Origin: Haloarcula sp.
Lineage (GTDB): Archaea; Halobacteriota; Halobacteria; Halobacteriales; Haloarculaceae
Length of the DNA: 8,131 bases
Direction: 5' to 3'
Assembly (NCBI GenBank): GCA_028275075.1
Contig: JAQCNK010000064.1
Coordinates: 1-8,131, forward strand
Of the stretch, positions 6,473-8,131 are shown one piece after another. The position numbers and the translations under genes were made by a program. Below the pieces are notes generated by a model. It was not told where the DNA came from, searched no databases, and was given only the letters and a program-made list of their open reading frames with translations. How positions within the stretch are numbered: position 1 is the stretch's first letter; the number at the start of each line of letters is the position of its first letter.

Positions 6473-6655
6473 TCAACCGGCTGCGAACGCGGCCAGGTCG
6501 TCAGCCGGAACGAAACCGTCGGCCCGGCGGGCGACCAGGTCGCCGTCGACGAACAGCAGGACGGTGGGGACGCTCCGAACGGCGAAGTCGGCCACGCTGT
6601 CCCGCCGACAGCCGTCTCGTCACACGCGTCGGCGACCGTGGGGTATTTTGCCGGC
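6473..6655 (-). pseudogene. Thioredoxin-fold remnant (C-terminal half only, frameshifted)
   Basis: On the minus strand, the frame ending in TGA at 6475-6473 encodes [20 protein letters not shown] followed by [20 protein letters not shown]. This is the C-terminal half of a thioredoxin, with the cis-Pro motif SVPT, the central beta strands and the last helix. Going upstream, the frame hits TGA at 6622-6620, while a neighbouring frame gives [14 protein letters not shown], a plausible preceding strand. That suggests one frameshift near 6605-6612. The N-terminal half with the redox CxxC is absent, because mutS and its promoter occupy the place where it would lie. The longest uninterrupted piece from a GTG (6595) is only 40 residues and could not form a working thioredoxin. 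The upstream limit is approximate. This is probably a decayed gene rather than a functional small protein. Confidence 0.6.
6644..6649 (+). promoter_or_regulatory. TATA box of mutS
   Basis: TATTTT is centred about 27 bases before the ATG at 6674, which predicts a leaderless mutS transcript and supports that start over the Met at codon 11. The box lies at the edge of the thioredoxin remnant. Confidence 0.55.
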
Positions 6656-6673
6656 GACCCCGCCAGGGCGGGT

Positions 6674-8131
6674 ATGGACGCGGCGCTCGGGCCACCGGCG
6701 AAGATGGCCGAGCTGGACGACGAGTTGACGCCGATGATGGCGCAGTACTTCGAGCTGTGCGGCCAGTACGACGAGGCACTGGTCCTCTTTCAGGTGGGTG
6801 ACTTCTACGAGGCCTTCTGCGAGGCTGCCGAGCGGGTCGCTCGGTTGTGTGAGATCACGCTAACCCAGCGGACCGATTCGACGGGCGAGTACGCGATGGC
6901 GGGTATCCCCATCGACAACGCTGAATCGTATATCGAGACACTACTGGACGCGGGCTATCGGGTCGCGGTGGCTGATCAAGTTGAGGACCCAGACGAGGTC
7001 AGCGGCGTTGTCAAGCGGGCGGTGACGCGAGTCGTGACGCCCGGGACCCTGACCGAAGCGGAGCTGCTCGACGGGGCCGACAGCAACTACGTCGCGGCGC
7101 TCGCTCAGGGGACGGAGTACGGTCTCGCCCTCGTCGATATCTCGACGGGTGCCTGCTACGCGACCAGCGTGGAGTCGGAGACAGCAGTGGCCGACGAGCT
7201 CCGCCGCTTCGGGCCCGCCGAAGCCATCGTCGGCCCTGACGTGGACGTCGACGAGACAGCGGTGTTTAGCGGCGCCTGTCTGGTCACCGAGTACGAAGCC
7301 GACGCCTTCGAACGCGAGCGCGCTGAGGCCCGCATCGAGCGGTACTTCGGCCCGCCCGAACGGCTGCTGGCGGGTGAGGCCGAGGTGCGTGCTACGGGGG
7401 CGCTGCTTTCCTACGCCGAATACACCCGCGGGAAGTCCGGGGCGGTCGGTCCGGACGGCGAGCCGGTCGATCCCGATGTCGATCCGGAAGGCACTCTCGA
7501 TTATCTCAACCACCTCACGCGCTACGACCCACGCGAGTACATGCTCCTGGACGCCGTCGCCGTCGAAAGTCTGGAGCTGTTCGACCGGCGCTCGGTTCGG
7601 GGCCACGGGAACCTGACGCTCGTCGACACGCTGGACGAGACGGCCTGTGCGCTGGGCCGGCGGAAGCTCACGGACTGGCTCCGCCGTCCGCTACTAGACG
7701 AAGACCGGATTGAAGCACGCCACGAGGCCGTCGGCGAACTGAAACGGAGCCCTGGCGTTCGTGAGCGGCTCCATGAGCTACTGAGTCAGGTGTACGACAT
7801 CGAGCGGCTCATTTCACGAGTCTCACGCGGTCGGGCGAACGCCCGGGACCTGCGCTCGCTGGCGGCGACACTGTCGGTCGTGCCAGACGTTCGCGAAGCG
7901 CTGGCCGACGCGGACTCGCAACTGCTTGCGGATCTGTACGCGACGCTCGACCCACTGACCGAGACCCGCGAGGAAATCGAGTCCGCCATCCGGTCCGATC
8001 CGCCCCAGCAGATAACCGAGGGCGGCGTGATCCGGGCGGGCTACGACGACGAACTAGACGAACTGCGCTCGACGGAGCAGTCTGGCAAGCAGTGGATCGA
8101 CGACCTCGAAGCGAGCGAGCGCGAGCGGACC
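6674..8131 (+). CDS. mutS: DNA mismatch repair protein MutS (MutS1 type, 3' partial)
   Basis: MutS recognises base mismatches and small loops and recruits MutL in an ATP-dependent way. The window holds the first 486 codons, with no stop before the right edge. The N-terminal mismatch-recognition domain (about 15-130) contains the F-x-E motif that stacks on the mispaired base, F44-Y45-E46 in VGDFYEAF, and the family stretch [16 protein letters not shown] at 113-128, so this is the repair-type MutS1 and not MutS2. The connector domain begins near 140 with [11 protein letters not shown]. The lever region includes [16 protein letters not shown] and [20 protein letters not shown]. The end of the window falls in the clamp region, and the ATPase domain lies beyond. 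The ATG at 6674 is the first of the frame and has a TATA box at leaderless spacing. Upstream on the opposite strand is a thioredoxin remnant. Confidence 0.95.
   Translation, partial: MDAALGPPAKMAELDDELTPMMAQYFELCGQYDEALVLFQVGDFYEAFCEAAERVARLCEITLTQRTDSTGEYAMAGIPIDNAESYIETLLDAGYRVAVADQVEDPDEVSGVVKRAVTRVVTPGTLTEAELLDGADSNYVAALAQGTEYGLALVDISTGACYATSVESETAVADELRRFGPAEAIVGPDVDVDETAVFSGACLVTEYEADAFERERAEARIERYFGPPERLLAGEAEVRATGALLSYAEYTRGKSGAVGPDGEPVDPDVDPEGTLDYLNHLTRYDPREYMLLDAVAVESLELFDRRSVRGHGNLTLVDTLDETACALGRRKLTDWLRRPLLDEDRIEARHEAVGELKRSPGVRERLHELLSQVYDIERLISRVSRGRANARDLRSLAATLSVVPDVREALADADSQLLADLYATLDPLTETREEIESAIRSDPPQQITEGGVIRAGYDDELDELRSTEQSGKQWIDDLEASERERT

Noticed and set aside
6460..6801. 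Plus-strand frame starting at 6460, running into mutS in another frame
   Set aside because: The translation is Arg/Gly/Pro-rich without domain character, and it overlaps the start of the genuine mutS frame.
6941..7606. Reverse-strand open frame of 221 codons inside mutS
   Set aside because: The plus strand carries conserved MutS motifs throughout this stretch. The opposite frame is a by-product of codon bias.

Overview
The window reads as chromosomal DNA from a halophilic archaeon (Halobacteria). The proteins are rich in Asp and Glu and poor in Lys, and the coding DNA is GC-rich. Short AT-rich boxes sit about 26-32 bases before several start codons, which is the layout of haloarchaeal leaderless or near-leaderless promoters. 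The gene content also fits: a surface protein with a PGF-CTERM-like tail, a ThiD-ThiN fusion, a UspA next to a permease, small haloarchaea-specific proteins, and a MutS1. A close relative of Haloarcula is possible, but the genus cannot be fixed from the sequence alone.

Layout. (1) Bases 3-1832, plus strand: the 3' part of a secreted, cell-surface zinc-metallopeptidase-like protein with CARDB-like repeats and a C-terminal anchor; its 5' end lies outside the window. (2) Bases 1920-2084, minus strand: a 54-residue haloarchaeal protein (DUF7331-like), convergent with the peptidase gene and divergent from thiDN. (3) Bases 2276-3616, plus strand: a bifunctional HMP/HMP-P kinase and ThiN-type thiamine phosphate synthase. 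(4) Bases 3732-3917, minus strand: a 61-residue protein of unknown function with its own promoter, bounded by a 10-bp inverted repeat. (5) Bases 4101-5186 and 5211-5648, plus strand: a TauE/SafE-family permease and a UspA protein in a two-gene operon. (6) Bases 5645-6415, minus strand: a polytopic membrane protein (DUF7847-like) whose stop codon overlaps the uspA stop. (7) Bases 6473 to about 6655, minus strand: a decayed thioredoxin fragment. (8) Base 6674 to the window end, plus strand: the first 486 codons of mutS.

How the genes relate. Only the permease and uspA look co-transcribed. The others are separate transcription units. Promoter positions shorten three gene models compared with the longest open frame: thiDN, the permease and the DUF7847-like gene.

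No tRNA, rRNA, CRISPR array, insertion sequence or obvious new defence system is visible. This is mostly ordinary core haloarchaeal sequence. The points most worth checking are the thioredoxin remnant before mutS, the substituted ThiN residues, the short-spaced gluzincin motif, and the inverted repeat around the 61-residue gene.
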